Below, one piece after another: positions 1 through 7,198 of a stretch of 64,000 nucleotides of DNA (positions are counted from its first letter, which is position 1; every line of letters begins with the position of its first letter). A program made the translations under genes and the position numbers. Source of the stretch: CALAED01 sp036555725 (GTDB taxonomy: Bacteria; Actinomycetota; Actinomycetes; Streptosporangiales; Streptosporangiaceae). The notes beneath the pieces were generated by a model. The model saw nothing but the letters and a program-made list of their open reading frames with translations. It was not told where the DNA came from and searched no databases. The stretch is from NCBI GenBank assembly GCA_036555725.1, contig DATBKU010000110.1, positions 1-64,000 of the forward strand, written 5' to 3'.

Positions 1-327
1 GCGACGGAGGAGGTTGAGGATTGGCAGTTGGCGCGGGCGGAGTCGCATACGTCGAGTGGGTTGAAGTCGGCGGAGGCGCAGGCGCTGGAGCATTTGCCGG
101 ATTCTGATGTGAAGCGGGCGTTGCAGGAGTTGCCGGAGGAATTCCGGATCGCGGTGTATCTCGCGGATGTGGAGGGGTTCGCGTACAAGGAGATCGCCGA
201 CATTATGGGCACTCCGATCGGTACGGTGATGTCACGTCTCCACCGTGGCCGCCGTCAGCTGCGCGGCATGCTGGAGGATTACGCTCTGGAGCGCGGTCTG
301 ACTCGTACGAGGGAGGGCTCGGCATGA
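1..327 (+). CDS. sigR: RNA polymerase ECF sigma factor SigR/SigH type, C-terminal part
   Basis: The window opens inside this gene, so only the last 108 residues are visible and the start lies upstream. They cover the end of sigma region 2 to 4 linker and all of region 4, which recognises the -35 element; the helix-turn-helix is in the stretch around GTPIGTVMSRLHRGRR (residues about 70-85 of the visible part). Sequence and context match the SigR (Streptomyces) / SigH (mycobacteria) group, which switches on the thiol-oxidative stress regulon. The stop overlaps the rsrA start by 4 bp (ATGA), which fits co-translation of a sigma factor with its own anti-sigma factor. The family assignment is firm; regulation cannot be judged because the promoter is outside the window. 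Confidence 0.93.
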   Translation, partial: ATEEVEDWQLARAESHTSSGLKSAEAQALEHLPDSDVKRALQELPEEFRIAVYLADVEGFAYKEIADIMGTPIGTVMSRLHRGRRQLRGMLEDYALERGLTRTREGSA

Positions 328-587
328 GCTGTGGCAACCCCCACGAGACGCCCTGCAGCGAAGTACTCGCGCGGGTCTATACCTACCTCGACGGCGAGCT
401 GGATCAAGGCGGCTATTCCGAGGTCAAGCAGCACCTCGACGAGTGCAGTCCGTGCCTGCGGGAGTACGGCCTCGAAGAGGCGGTCAAGAAGCTGGTGCAC
501 AAGTCGTGCGGCTGCGAGCCGGTGCCCGAGGGCCTGCGCGACAAGGTGCTCAATCGCATCCAGCAGGTGATCGGGGAAACCGAGTAA
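324..587 (+). CDS. rsrA: Zinc-binding redox-sensing anti-sigma factor RsrA/RshA
   Basis: 87 residues, the usual length for RsrA. The zinc-anti-sigma motif is intact: Cys11, His37, Cys41 and Cys44 (HLDECSPC) occupy exactly the positions of the zinc ligands in Streptomyces RsrA, and Cys3, Cys62 and Cys64 are further thiols. In the family, zinc-bound reduced RsrA holds SigR inactive in the cytoplasm, and disulfide formation between Cys11 and Cys44 releases the sigma factor. The ATG lies in the ATGA overlap with sigR. The stop codon TAA (585-587) is the first unit of a 10-bp tandem repeat carrying stops in all three frames. Confidence 0.95.
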   Translation: MSCGNPHETPCSEVLARVYTYLDGELDQGGYSEVKQHLDECSPCLREYGLEEAVKKLVHKSCGCEPVPEGLRDKVLNRIQQVIGETE

Positions 588-620
588 CTCCGAGTAGCCC
601 CGAGTAGCCCCGAGTGGCCC
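581..620 (+). repeat. 10-bp tandem repeat (4 units) spanning the rsrA stop codon
   Basis: Four head-to-tail copies of a unit like CGAGTAGCCC at 581-590, 591-600, 601-610 and 611-620. The first unit contains the rsrA stop TAA; the second and third contain TAG at 595-597 and 605-607. Because the period is 10, the three stops fall in three different frames. The fourth copy has TGG instead. Confidence 0.9.
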
Positions 621-654
621 AGAGAAAGGCACGGCGCGCCGATAGGCTACGCGG

Positions 655-1566
655 GTGCGTGTACTCGTCACCGGCGCCGCCGGCTTCATCGGATCCCACC
701 TCGCTGACCGTCTCGTCGCAGACGGGCACGAGGTCATCGGCATCGACGACATGTCCTCGGGCCACAACACGCCCGAGCACACCGAGTTGCACCGCATGGA
801 CGTGGCGGACCCCGCGCTGGCGACGCTGGTCGCCGAGCGCCGCCCCGAGGTGATCTGCCACCTCGCGGCGCAGGTGAGCGTGCGGGTCAGCGTCGGCGAC
901 CCGGCGCGCGACGCCAGGGTCAACGTCCTCGGCACCGTCAACGTGCTGGAGGCGGCCCGGGCCGCGGGGGCGCGCAAGGTCGTGTTCACGTCCTCGTGCG
1001 CCGTCTACGGGGTGCCCGACGTGCTCCCTGTGCCGGTCGACGCCCGGCTGCGGCCCAAGTCGCCGTACGCGGCCTCGAAGGTGGCCGGCGAGTTCTACGC
1101 CGAGATGTATCAGGCCCTGCACGGCGTCGACTACACGACGCTGACGCTCGCCAACGTCTACGGGCCGCGGCAGAGCCCGGAAGGCGAGGCCGGGGTCATC
1201 TCGATCTTCTCCGACGCGCTGCTCACCGGGAAGCCGACGAAGGTGTACGGCGACGGCAAGCACACCCGCGACTACGTGTACGTGCTCGACGTCGTCGACG
1301 CGTTCGCGCGGGCGTGCGGCGAGCGCGGCGGCGGCATGCGGTTCAACGTCGGCACGGGAGTGCAGACCAGCGACCGCGACCTGCACACGCTCGTCGCCGA
1401 GGCCGCCGGCGCACCCGACGAGCCGGCGTTCGCACCGCCTCGCCTCGGCGACCTTCCGGCGATGGCGATCGACCCGGGCCCGGCCCACGCCGAACTGGGC
1501 TGGGAGCCGCGGACCGCCCTCCGCGACGGCCTCGTGGCCACGGTGGAATGGGCCCGTTCTCGATAG
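655..1566 (+). CDS. NAD-dependent epimerase/dehydratase (UDP-glucose 4-epimerase-like extended SDR)
   Basis: 303 residues, the normal size of a nucleotide-sugar epimerase. The Rossmann NAD site VTGAAGFIGSHLADRL is at residues 4-19, the catalytic Ser is in FTSSCAVYG (about 119-127) and the Tyr/Lys pair in SPYAASK (about 143-149). The family acts on UDP-, GDP- or dTDP-activated sugars in the cytoplasm; the substrate cannot be told from sequence alone. GTG at 655 is chosen because it begins directly at the beta strand before the glycine loop; no strong ribosome site is visible. It stands alone, 67 bp after rsrA, so it may be read from the sigR promoter. Confidence 0.88.
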   Translation: MRVLVTGAAGFIGSHLADRLVADGHEVIGIDDMSSGHNTPEHTELHRMDVADPALATLVAERRPEVICHLAAQVSVRVSVGDPARDARVNVLGTVNVLEAARAAGARKVVFTSSCAVYGVPDVLPVPVDARLRPKSPYAASKVAGEFYAEMYQALHGVDYTTLTLANVYGPRQSPEGEAGVISIFSDALLTGKPTKVYGDGKHTRDYVYVLDVVDAFARACGERGGGMRFNVGTGVQTSDRDLHTLVAEAAGAPDEPAFAPPRLGDLPAMAIDPGPAHAELGWEPRTALRDGLVATVEWARSR

Positions 1567-1778
1567 CTCCGTCCGGTTTTCCATGGACAGTTGCGCTAGG
1601 CGAGGAATGGTTCACGCTTTGCTCACGATTCGGCGCACGCCTGTGGGACGCACGTCCCTCGCGTTAGGCTTGGCGCAGTCGTTCAGCGGCGGGGAGCAAC
1701 GACCTGTCCACACACAGCGAAGTGTCGGGCCGGTCAAGACCGTGATGGCCCCGGAGGGTCCGGGCCAAGGAGGGCGGA
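1567..1778 (+). other. Non-coding stretch upstream of a small ORF and HD-GYP gene
   Basis: No convincing gene in these 212 bases; reading frames here are short and lack ribosome sites. A -10-like TAGGCT lies at 1666-1671, with no matching -35 at the usual distance. It probably holds the promoter for the small ORF at 1779 and the HD-GYP gene. Confidence 0.4.
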
Positions 1779-1865
1779 ATGCTCGAACGTGTGGTGACGG
1801 CGGCCGGACACGCCGTCACGGCCGACGTGCCGCTGTCGGTGCCCAAGGGCGTGTCCTGGGTTTGA
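1779..1865 (+). CDS. Small ORF (28 residues), possible leader peptide
   Basis: ATG at 1779 is preceded by a near-perfect ribosome site (AAGGAGGGC, 1767-1775) at good spacing and opens a 28-residue frame starting MLERVVTAAGHAV and ending VPKGVSWV. It has no membrane segment and I do not recognise it. It ends 75 bp before the HD-GYP gene, so it could be a regulatory leader or a short conserved protein. The strong ribosome site in an otherwise empty gap is the main support. Confidence 0.45.
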   Translation: MLERVVTAAGHAVTADVPLSVPKGVSWV

Positions 1866-1940
1866 GCGGTCTGCCTGGCGATCACAGGTGACCGTCCGAT
1901 CCGGGCGGCGGCCCGCTCATCGTCGACCTCCGGAGGGGCG

Positions 1941-3281
1941 ATGCGTGGACTTCCCCTCGCTGCCTGGGCGTACGTCTGCGGCGTGGTCGGGCTCGCGGCC
2001 TTCCTCGTCGCGACAGCGTCCTACGAGGGCGTGCAGTGGCCGATGCTGGCGGTGCTGGCCGGCCTGTTCCTTATCTGCGAGTCGGCGCCGGCCCTGCTCA
2101 ACACCCAGCAAGCCGTCGTCTCGCTGAGCTTCACCGTGGGGCTCGCCTCGGTCGTGCTGGTCGGCCCCGACGGCGCCGCCCTGGTCGGCACCGCGGCGAT
2201 GCTCAGCCTGCACCGCGGGATCCCGCTGGTGAAGCGGGCCTTCAACGGCGCCCAGTACACCTTGTGCGGCTATGCCGCCGGCCAGGTCTACCTCTTCTTC
2301 GGTGGCGAGCCCGGCCTCCCGGACGCGGACACCTTCCCCAGTACGATCGGGCCGTTCGTGGCCGCCGTCGTGACGTACATCGCCGTCAACCTGCTGCTCA
2401 TCGGCGGCATCCTCGTGCTCAGCCGGCAGGCGTCGATCAGCGACCTGCGCTGGCGGCCCGTCGGCACCCTTGCCCTGTCTTGCATCGGCTTCGGCATGGT
2501 CGGGCTGCTGCTGGCCGGGCTGTGGCGGGTGCCCTACTCCGCGCTGCTCGCCGTGCTGCCGCTGTTCATCGCGCGCTGGGCGTTCGCGCAGACCCGCGCA
2601 CAGCAGCAGGCGTACGAGGCCACGATCGCGACGCTCTGCCAGGCGGTGGAGACCAAGGACTTCTACACGCGCGGGCACAGCGAACGGGTGAGCCGCGGCT
2701 CCGTCATGATCGCCCACGAGATCGGCATGCGGCCCGAGCGGGTGGAGGCCATCCGGTACGCCGGGATGCTGCACGACGTGGGCAAGCTCGGCGTCCCGAC
2801 CAAGGTGCTGCAGAAGGCGGGCGGGCTCAGCGAGGAGGAGTTCGCGGCCATCCAGCTGCATCCCATGCGGGGGCTGGAGATCGTCCGCGAGATCGGGTTC
2901 CTCGACGAGGCGCTCGCCGGGATCATGCATCACCACGAGAAGATGGACGGCCGCGGCTACCCCATGGGCCTGGCCGGCGACGAGATCCCCGAGTTCGCCC
3001 GGGTCATCGCGGTGGCCGACGCGTTCGACTCGATGACGTCCACCCGTTCGTACCGCACGGCCATGACGCTCGCCGAGGCCGTCGTGGAGCTGCGCAACGG
3101 CGCGGGGCAGCATTTCGATCCGGCCATGGTCGACGCCTTCCTGCGCGCGCTGGCGCGCGAGGGATGGACGGCGCCGCAGCCGGTCACCCTGCCGGACAGC
3201 GAGGTCGTCGAGACCACCGAGCAGGACCACGACGACCCGACCGTCCCGCTCCGGATCGCCGGCGAGGGCGCCCGCCCATGA
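1941..3281 (+). CDS. Membrane HD-GYP domain protein (putative cyclic-di-GMP phosphodiesterase)
   Basis: 446 residues. The N-terminal half (about 1-215) is hydrophobic with six or seven membrane segments and acts as an unknown sensor/anchor. The cytoplasmic C-terminal half is an HD-GYP domain: the metal-binding HD in MLHDVGKLGVP (about residue 277) and the signature HHHEKMDGRGYP (about 332-343) are intact. The family hydrolyses cyclic di-GMP with a di- or tri-iron centre. ATG at 1941 has the ribosome site CGGAGGGG. It is followed by a second HD protein through a 28-codon linker frame that overlaps both genes, which suggests coupled translation. The last 35 residues are acidic and disordered. 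Confidence 0.88.
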   Translation: MRGLPLAAWAYVCGVVGLAAFLVATASYEGVQWPMLAVLAGLFLICESAPALLNTQQAVVSLSFTVGLASVVLVGPDGAALVGTAAMLSLHRGIPLVKRAFNGAQYTLCGYAAGQVYLFFGGEPGLPDADTFPSTIGPFVAAVVTYIAVNLLLIGGILVLSRQASISDLRWRPVGTLALSCIGFGMVGLLLAGLWRVPYSALLAVLPLFIARWAFAQTRAQQQAYEATIATLCQAVETKDFYTRGHSERVSRGSVMIAHEIGMRPERVEAIRYAGMLHDVGKLGVPTKVLQKAGGLSEEEFAAIQLHPMRGLEIVREIGFLDEALAGIMHHHEKMDGRGYPMGLAGDEIPEFARVIAVADAFDSMTSTRSYRTAMTLAEAVVELRNGAGQHFDPAMVDAFLRALAREGWTAPQPVTLPDSEVVETTEQDHDDPTVPLRIAGEGARP

Positions 3282-3364
3282 CCTGCTTGCCCGCCGACCT
3301 CCCGCGCTGCGCTCCTCGCTCGCCGGCGCTCGCTACGATGCTCGCTTCGGAGGCCGTCTCGTGA
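3278..3364 (+). repeat. GC-rich linker with 28-codon micro-ORF joining two HD genes
   Basis: The gap between the two HD genes is one open frame: ATG 3278 overlaps the previous stop (ATGA), and its TGA at 3362-3364 overlaps the next start (GTGA at 3361). The product would be MTCLPADLPRCAPRSPALA followed by nine residues. Its core (about 3305-3350) is a run of CTCGCTCG/GCGCTCGC motifs, the reverse complement of the GAGCGAGC-rich elements at 57806 and 63684. It reads as a repeat insertion that preserved translational coupling rather than as a normal gene. Confidence 0.5.
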
Positions 3365-4638
3365 CCGTCCAACAGCAGCGGGCCGCCTGGCAGACTCTCG
3401 ACTCCGCGCAACTGCTCCTCATCTCGTGCGCCTCGCTGCTCATCGTGGTCGCCGTCACCCAGGTGGCGGCGGTCGGCCTCGACCATCCGCGGGTGGCCGT
3501 GTGCTTCGGCGCGCTGATCGCCATCGGCGAGCTGGTCCGGATGGTCATGCCGGGCAACCGCGAGGTCGCGCCGATCGGCACCGCCGGGGGCCTGGGTTAC
3601 GCGCTGCTGGTCAGCGTCGGCGACGAGCGGGTGCACCACTCGGCCCTCCAGGTGGTGACGGTCGCCGCCGTCGGGATGCTGATCGGCTCGCTGCCGCACA
3701 TCGCCGTCGGCCGCGCGCCGCGCCTCGACGCCATGGCCCGCCGGCTGGTCACCGTGTCGCTCGTGGCGTTCTGTTTCCGGCCGATCGCCGACTCGGCGCT
3801 GCACGACATCTGGGCCGCGATGCTCGCGGTGATGGCCGCCCTGGTGATCCTCTCCTGCCTGCTCGACGTCATCATCGCCGCGATGATCAGGGCCGAGAGC
3901 GTGCGCACACGGTTCGGCATCGCGCTCGTCGACGAGATGCGGGCCAAGATGCGATTGTGCGCGGCGACCGGCGCGACCGGCATGCTGATCGCGGTGTCGA
4001 CCTCGACCATGGGGCTGGCCGCGCTGCTGGTCTTCACGGCGCCGATCCTCGTCACCCAGTTCGCCTTCCGGCGGTACGCGATCGTGCACGCCACCTACCT
4101 GCAGACCGTACGGGCGCTGTCCCGGGTCGCCGAGGTGGGCGGCTACGTCGAGACCGGGCACGCCCGGCGGGTCGCCCGGCTGTCCATCGGCATGGGGCGG
4201 GAGCTGGGCGAGGCCGAGCCGGAGCTGCTGGAGCTCGAGTACGCGGCGCTGATGCACGACATCGGCCAGCTGTCGTTGCGCGACCCGATCCCGGGCGGGG
4301 CCACGGTGCTCGCCTCCCCGGCCGAGCAGTACCGCATCGCGGAGCTCGGCGCCGCCGTCATCAAGCAGACCGGTGTGCTGGACCGGGTCGCGGAGATCGT
4401 CCGGCGCCAGTGCGACCCGTACCGTGTCGGCCGCGACGCGCACACGGCGCCGCCGCTGGCCAGCCGCATCATCAAGGTCGCCAACGCCTACGACGACCTG
4501 GTCGGCGACTCCAATGACCGCGACCGCTCGGCCGCCGTGCTGGAGCGGCTGCGGCTCGACTCCACGTCCGAGTACGACCCGGCCGTCGTGGAGGCGCTCG
4601 GCCGCGTCGTAGACCGGGCGGCCCCCGTCGAGTACTGA
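3361..4638 (+). CDS. Membrane HD-domain protein with degenerate GYP motif
   Basis: 425 residues from GTG 3361. Residues about 20-250 hold several hydrophobic membrane segments, laid out as in the upstream HD-GYP protein. The C-terminal half resembles an HD domain: the HD pair is kept in LMHDIGQLSL (about residue 299), and ASRIIKVANAYDDLVG (about 367-382) matches the conserved helix after the GYP loop, but the HHE..DGxGYP signature is replaced by RRQCDPYRVGRDAHTAPP. A catalytically weak or regulatory partner of the upstream enzyme is the simplest reading. The two probably form one operon with linked starts. Confidence 0.75.
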   Translation: MTVQQQRAAWQTLDSAQLLLISCASLLIVVAVTQVAAVGLDHPRVAVCFGALIAIGELVRMVMPGNREVAPIGTAGGLGYALLVSVGDERVHHSALQVVTVAAVGMLIGSLPHIAVGRAPRLDAMARRLVTVSLVAFCFRPIADSALHDIWAAMLAVMAALVILSCLLDVIIAAMIRAESVRTRFGIALVDEMRAKMRLCAATGATGMLIAVSTSTMGLAALLVFTAPILVTQFAFRRYAIVHATYLQTVRALSRVAEVGGYVETGHARRVARLSIGMGRELGEAEPELLELEYAALMHDIGQLSLRDPIPGGATVLASPAEQYRIAELGAAVIKQTGVLDRVAEIVRRQCDPYRVGRDAHTAPPLASRIIKVANAYDDLVGDSNDRDRSAAVLERLRLDSTSEYDPAVVEALGRVVDRAAPVEY

Positions 4639-4777
4639 AGCCCCACCGCCGCTGCGGGCGCTCGGCGCGGACCGGGACAAATCTCGGGCCTCCGATTTTG
4701 TCGGGGCCGGGAACGGCGTCGCACCTCGCCCACGACTAGGCTCGCCACGTCCGGACGATACGAAAGGGGCCCGCCAA

Positions 4778-6118
4778 GTGTTCGAGTCCGTACTCGTGGC
4801 CAACCGCGGAGAGATAGCGCGCCGGGTGATCCGTACGGCGCGCGGGGTGGGCCTCAAGGCCATCGCGGTCTACTCCGAGGCGGACGCCGACCTCCCGTAC
4901 GTCCAGGAGGCCGACGAGTCGGTGCTCATCGGCCCTGCCAAACCGGCCGAGAGCTATCTCCACGTCGACTCGATCATCGAAGCGGCCCGCCGTACCAACG
5001 CCCGGGCGGTGCACCCCGGGTACGGCTTCCTGGCCGAGAACGCCGCGTTCGCCGAGCGGGTCATGGCCGAGGGCCTGGTGTGGGTGGGGCCGTCGGCGCA
5101 GGCGATCGCCGCGATGGGCGACAAGATCAACGCCCGTAACCTCATGGCCGCGGCCGGGGTGCCGGTCGCGGCGGGCACCCCCGAACCGGTGCCCGACGCC
5201 GATGCCGCCGTGCGGGAGGCCGCGCGCATCGGCTATCCCGTCATGGTCAAGGCGGCCGGCGGGGGCGGCGGCATCGGTATGAGCGTCGCGCGCGACGAGC
5301 CCGAGCTGCGCAAGGCGTACGACACGGCCCGCACGAGGGCGGAACGGTTCTTCGGCAACCCGGACATCCTGCTGGAGCGCTTCGTCGAGCGGGCCCGCCA
5401 TGTCGAGGTGCAGATCCTCGGCCTCGCCGACGGCACCGTGATCGCGCTGGGCGAGCGGGACTGCTCCGTACAACGGCGGCATCAGAAGATCGTCGAGGAG
5501 ACGCCGTCCCCGGGTGTCGGTGCCGACCTGCGGGCGCGCATGCTCGCCGCGGCGGTCCGGGCCGGGGAGGCCGTGGGCTACCGCGGGGCCGGCACCGTGG
5601 AGTGCCTCGTCGACCCGGCCGCGCAGGACTTCGTCTTCCTCGAGATGAACACCCGGCTGCAGGTCGAGCACCCGATCACCGAGCTCGTCACCGGCGTCGA
5701 CCTGGTCGAGCAGCAGCTGCTCATCGCTGCGGGCGAGCCGATCTCCTTCGCGCCGGCGGCGCCGCGCGGGCACGCGATCGAGTTCCGCGTGTACGCCGAG
5801 GACCCCAGGCGGTTCCTGCCCAGCCCGGGCGAGATCAAGGTCTGGGAGGAGCCCACGGGCGAGGGCGTCCGGGTCGACGCCGGCTACACGGCGGGCAACA
5901 AGGTCACCCCCTTCTACGATCCGCTGCTGGCCAAGCTGTGCGTCTACGGCTCAGACCGGCCGGACGCGCTGCGGCGGGCCGCGGGAGCGATCGCCGCCTT
6001 CCAGGTGGACGGCCTCAAGACCAACCTGCCGTTCTTCGCCGAGCTACTCGAGAACGCGGAGTTCGCGCAGGGCACGTACGACACAGGGCTGGTGGACGGT
6101 CGTATGCGTGCGTCCTGA
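4778..6118 (+). CDS. accC: Biotin carboxylase subunit of an acyl-CoA carboxylase
   Basis: 446 residues, the length of a stand-alone biotin carboxylase; it lacks the C-terminal biotinyl domain that most actinobacterial AccA proteins carry. It carboxylates biotin on a carrier protein using ATP and bicarbonate. Visible motifs: N-terminal MFESVLVANRGEIARRV, the ATP-grasp glycine loop KAAGGGGGIGM (about 157-167), HQKIVEETPSPG, and the carboxylase signature EMNTRLQVEHPITELVTG (about 289-306). GTG 4778 has GAAAGGGG upstream. The 139-bp gap before it contains an imperfect hairpin (4673-4706) and a -10-like TAGGCT (4737-4742). A free biotin carrier follows 83 bp downstream; no carboxyltransferase gene is in the window. 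Confidence 0.92.
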   Translation: MFESVLVANRGEIARRVIRTARGVGLKAIAVYSEADADLPYVQEADESVLIGPAKPAESYLHVDSIIEAARRTNARAVHPGYGFLAENAAFAERVMAEGLVWVGPSAQAIAAMGDKINARNLMAAAGVPVAAGTPEPVPDADAAVREAARIGYPVMVKAAGGGGGIGMSVARDEPELRKAYDTARTRAERFFGNPDILLERFVERARHVEVQILGLADGTVIALGERDCSVQRRHQKIVEETPSPGVGADLRARMLAAAVRAGEAVGYRGAGTVECLVDPAAQDFVFLEMNTRLQVEHPITELVTGVDLVEQQLLIAAGEPISFAPAAPRGHAIEFRVYAEDPRRFLPSPGEIKVWEEPTGEGVRVDAGYTAGNKVTPFYDPLLAKLCVYGSDRPDALRRAAGAIAAFQVDGLKTNLPFFAELLENAEFAQGTYDTGLVDGRMRAS

Positions 6119-6201
6119 CCTGTGCATGGCAAAGTGGCATCGATCGCCGGGCGGGTCGATCTCAACGAAAACGCGCCGGTGACGTGGAGAGAGGAGCCGC
6201 C

Positions 6202-6414
6202 GTGGCGGAGGTCCGGGCGGAGATGGTGGCCAACGTGTGGAAGGTCGTCGTCCAGGAGGGCGCTCAGGTCGACGACGGAGACACGCTGGTCATCCTCGAG
6301 TCGATGAAAATGGAGATCCCCGTGATCGCGGAGAACTCCGGCACGGTCGTGCAGCTCAAGGTGGCCGAGGGAGACGTCGTTCAGGAAGGCGACCTCATCG
6401 CCGTTATCGAGTGA
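6202..6414 (+). CDS. Small biotinyl/lipoyl carrier protein (TB7.3-like BCCP)
   Basis: 70 residues forming only the biotinyl beta-barrel; the biotinylated lysine is the second Lys-flanking residue of ESMKMEI (Lys at about residue 35). It matches the 71-residue carrier TB7.3 (Rv3221c) that sits next to rshA in mycobacteria. GTG 6202 is preceded by GAGAGGAG. Lying after accC, it is the likely carboxyl acceptor for that enzyme. Its last 34 bases overlap, tail to tail, the probable bsaP gene on the other strand. Confidence 0.9.
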   Translation: MAEVRAEMVANVWKVVVQEGAQVDDGDTLVILESMKMEIPVIAENSGTVVQLKVAEGDVVQEGDLIAVIE

Positions 6415-6614
6415 CTCGATAGATTAAATAACTCGCCTGTCCGGCCGTGCCGGGTACACCGGGCCGACCAGCCGCGCGGGGTCACCTGCACTACCAGCCG
6501 GCGCCGGCACCGGGCGCAGTAGCGCGGTGGTTCCATCTGCCGCGCGATGTGGCAGGCCTCGTGGGCGCCCGCGCCGAGCGGAGAACCGCACCGGTCACAA
6601 TACGTTTCGTCCAC
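6381..6614 (-). CDS. bsaP: Probable biotin synthase auxiliary protein BsaP
   Basis: 77 residues, cysteine-rich: CDRC (6-9), Cys21, CARC (33-36) and ARCTRH (Cys53, His56), with the conserved centre RRRLVVQVTPRGW. This pattern matches the small actinobacterial protein BsaP, reported to carry an iron-sulfur cluster and to support biotin synthase BioB. It normally neighbours bioB; here bioB is about 3 kb away with other genes in between. The start is GTG with only a weak ribosome site. The C-terminal 20 residues (after HGRTG) look non-conserved and run into the BCCP gene. Assignment is from memory of the family, so moderately sure. Confidence 0.62.
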   Translation of the reverse strand: MDETYCDRCGSPLGAGAHEACHIARQMEPPRYCARCRRRLVVQVTPRGWSARCTRHGRTGELFNLSSHSITAMRSPS

Positions 6615-6708
6615 GACCGGAACTCTACGACCTCGAGGGGTGTCCGGCGGATCCAGGTCCCTATCGCGCCGCGGACGGGATCCACCGGGAACCCCTTAGT
6701 GTGTGACC

Positions 6709-7089
6709 ATGCCGCTCACGCCAGGCTTGCGCGCCGAAGTTCGTATCGTGGTCGCGGAGACCGACACCGCCAGCGCGGTCGGGAGTGGGGACGTGCCGGT
6801 GCTGGCCACCCCCCGGCTGCTCGCGCTCGCCGAGGCCGCCACCGTCGCCGCCGTGAAGGACCACCTGGAGCCGGGCACGACGTCCGTCGGCACGTCGGTC
6901 GTGCTCGAGCACACCTCGGCCAGCCCGGTGGGTGCCGAGGTGGTCACGCTCGCCCAGCTGGCCGAGGTCGACCGGCGGCGGCTGGTGTTCAACGTCGAGG
7001 CCAGCGAAGGCGACAAGGTGGTCGGCGCCGGGCGGGTGGAGCGGTTCATCGTCGACCGCGAGCAGTTCCTCGGCCGCCTCGCCCGCTGA
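6709..7089 (+). CDS. Hotdog-fold thioesterase, fluoroacetyl-CoA thioesterase (FlK)-like
   Basis: 126 residues from ATG 6709; an in-frame GTG at 6703 is the alternative. Family features of FlK-type hotdog thioesterases are visible: DVPVLATPRLLALAEAATV (acidic residue in the central helix) and VLEHTSASPVG with the catalytic His. The family hydrolyses acyl-CoA thioesters; FlK itself cleaves fluoroacetyl-CoA, but most relatives have unknown acyl substrates. A TTAGTGT sequence at 6696-6702 could be a -10 element giving an almost leaderless message. It is transcribed away from bsaP and towards the GNAT gene. Confidence 0.8.
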   Translation: MPLTPGLRAEVRIVVAETDTASAVGSGDVPVLATPRLLALAEAATVAAVKDHLEPGTTSVGTSVVLEHTSASPVGAEVVTLAQLAEVDRRRLVFNVEASEGDKVVGAGRVERFIVDREQFLGRLAR

Positions 7090-7198
7090 CGGCCCTGGGG
7101 CGGCCGCGCGTAATCAGCACAGCACGTGTGGTGATGGCGAGGGTGGAGAGTGACCTTGCTGGGCCGGACCTGTGCCGCCTGTTGACCCTGGGGCATGT

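Noticed and set aside
1618..1671. TTGCTC and TAGGCT as a promoter pair before the small ORF at 1779
   Set aside because: The elements are more than 40 bp apart, outside any known sigma-factor spacing.
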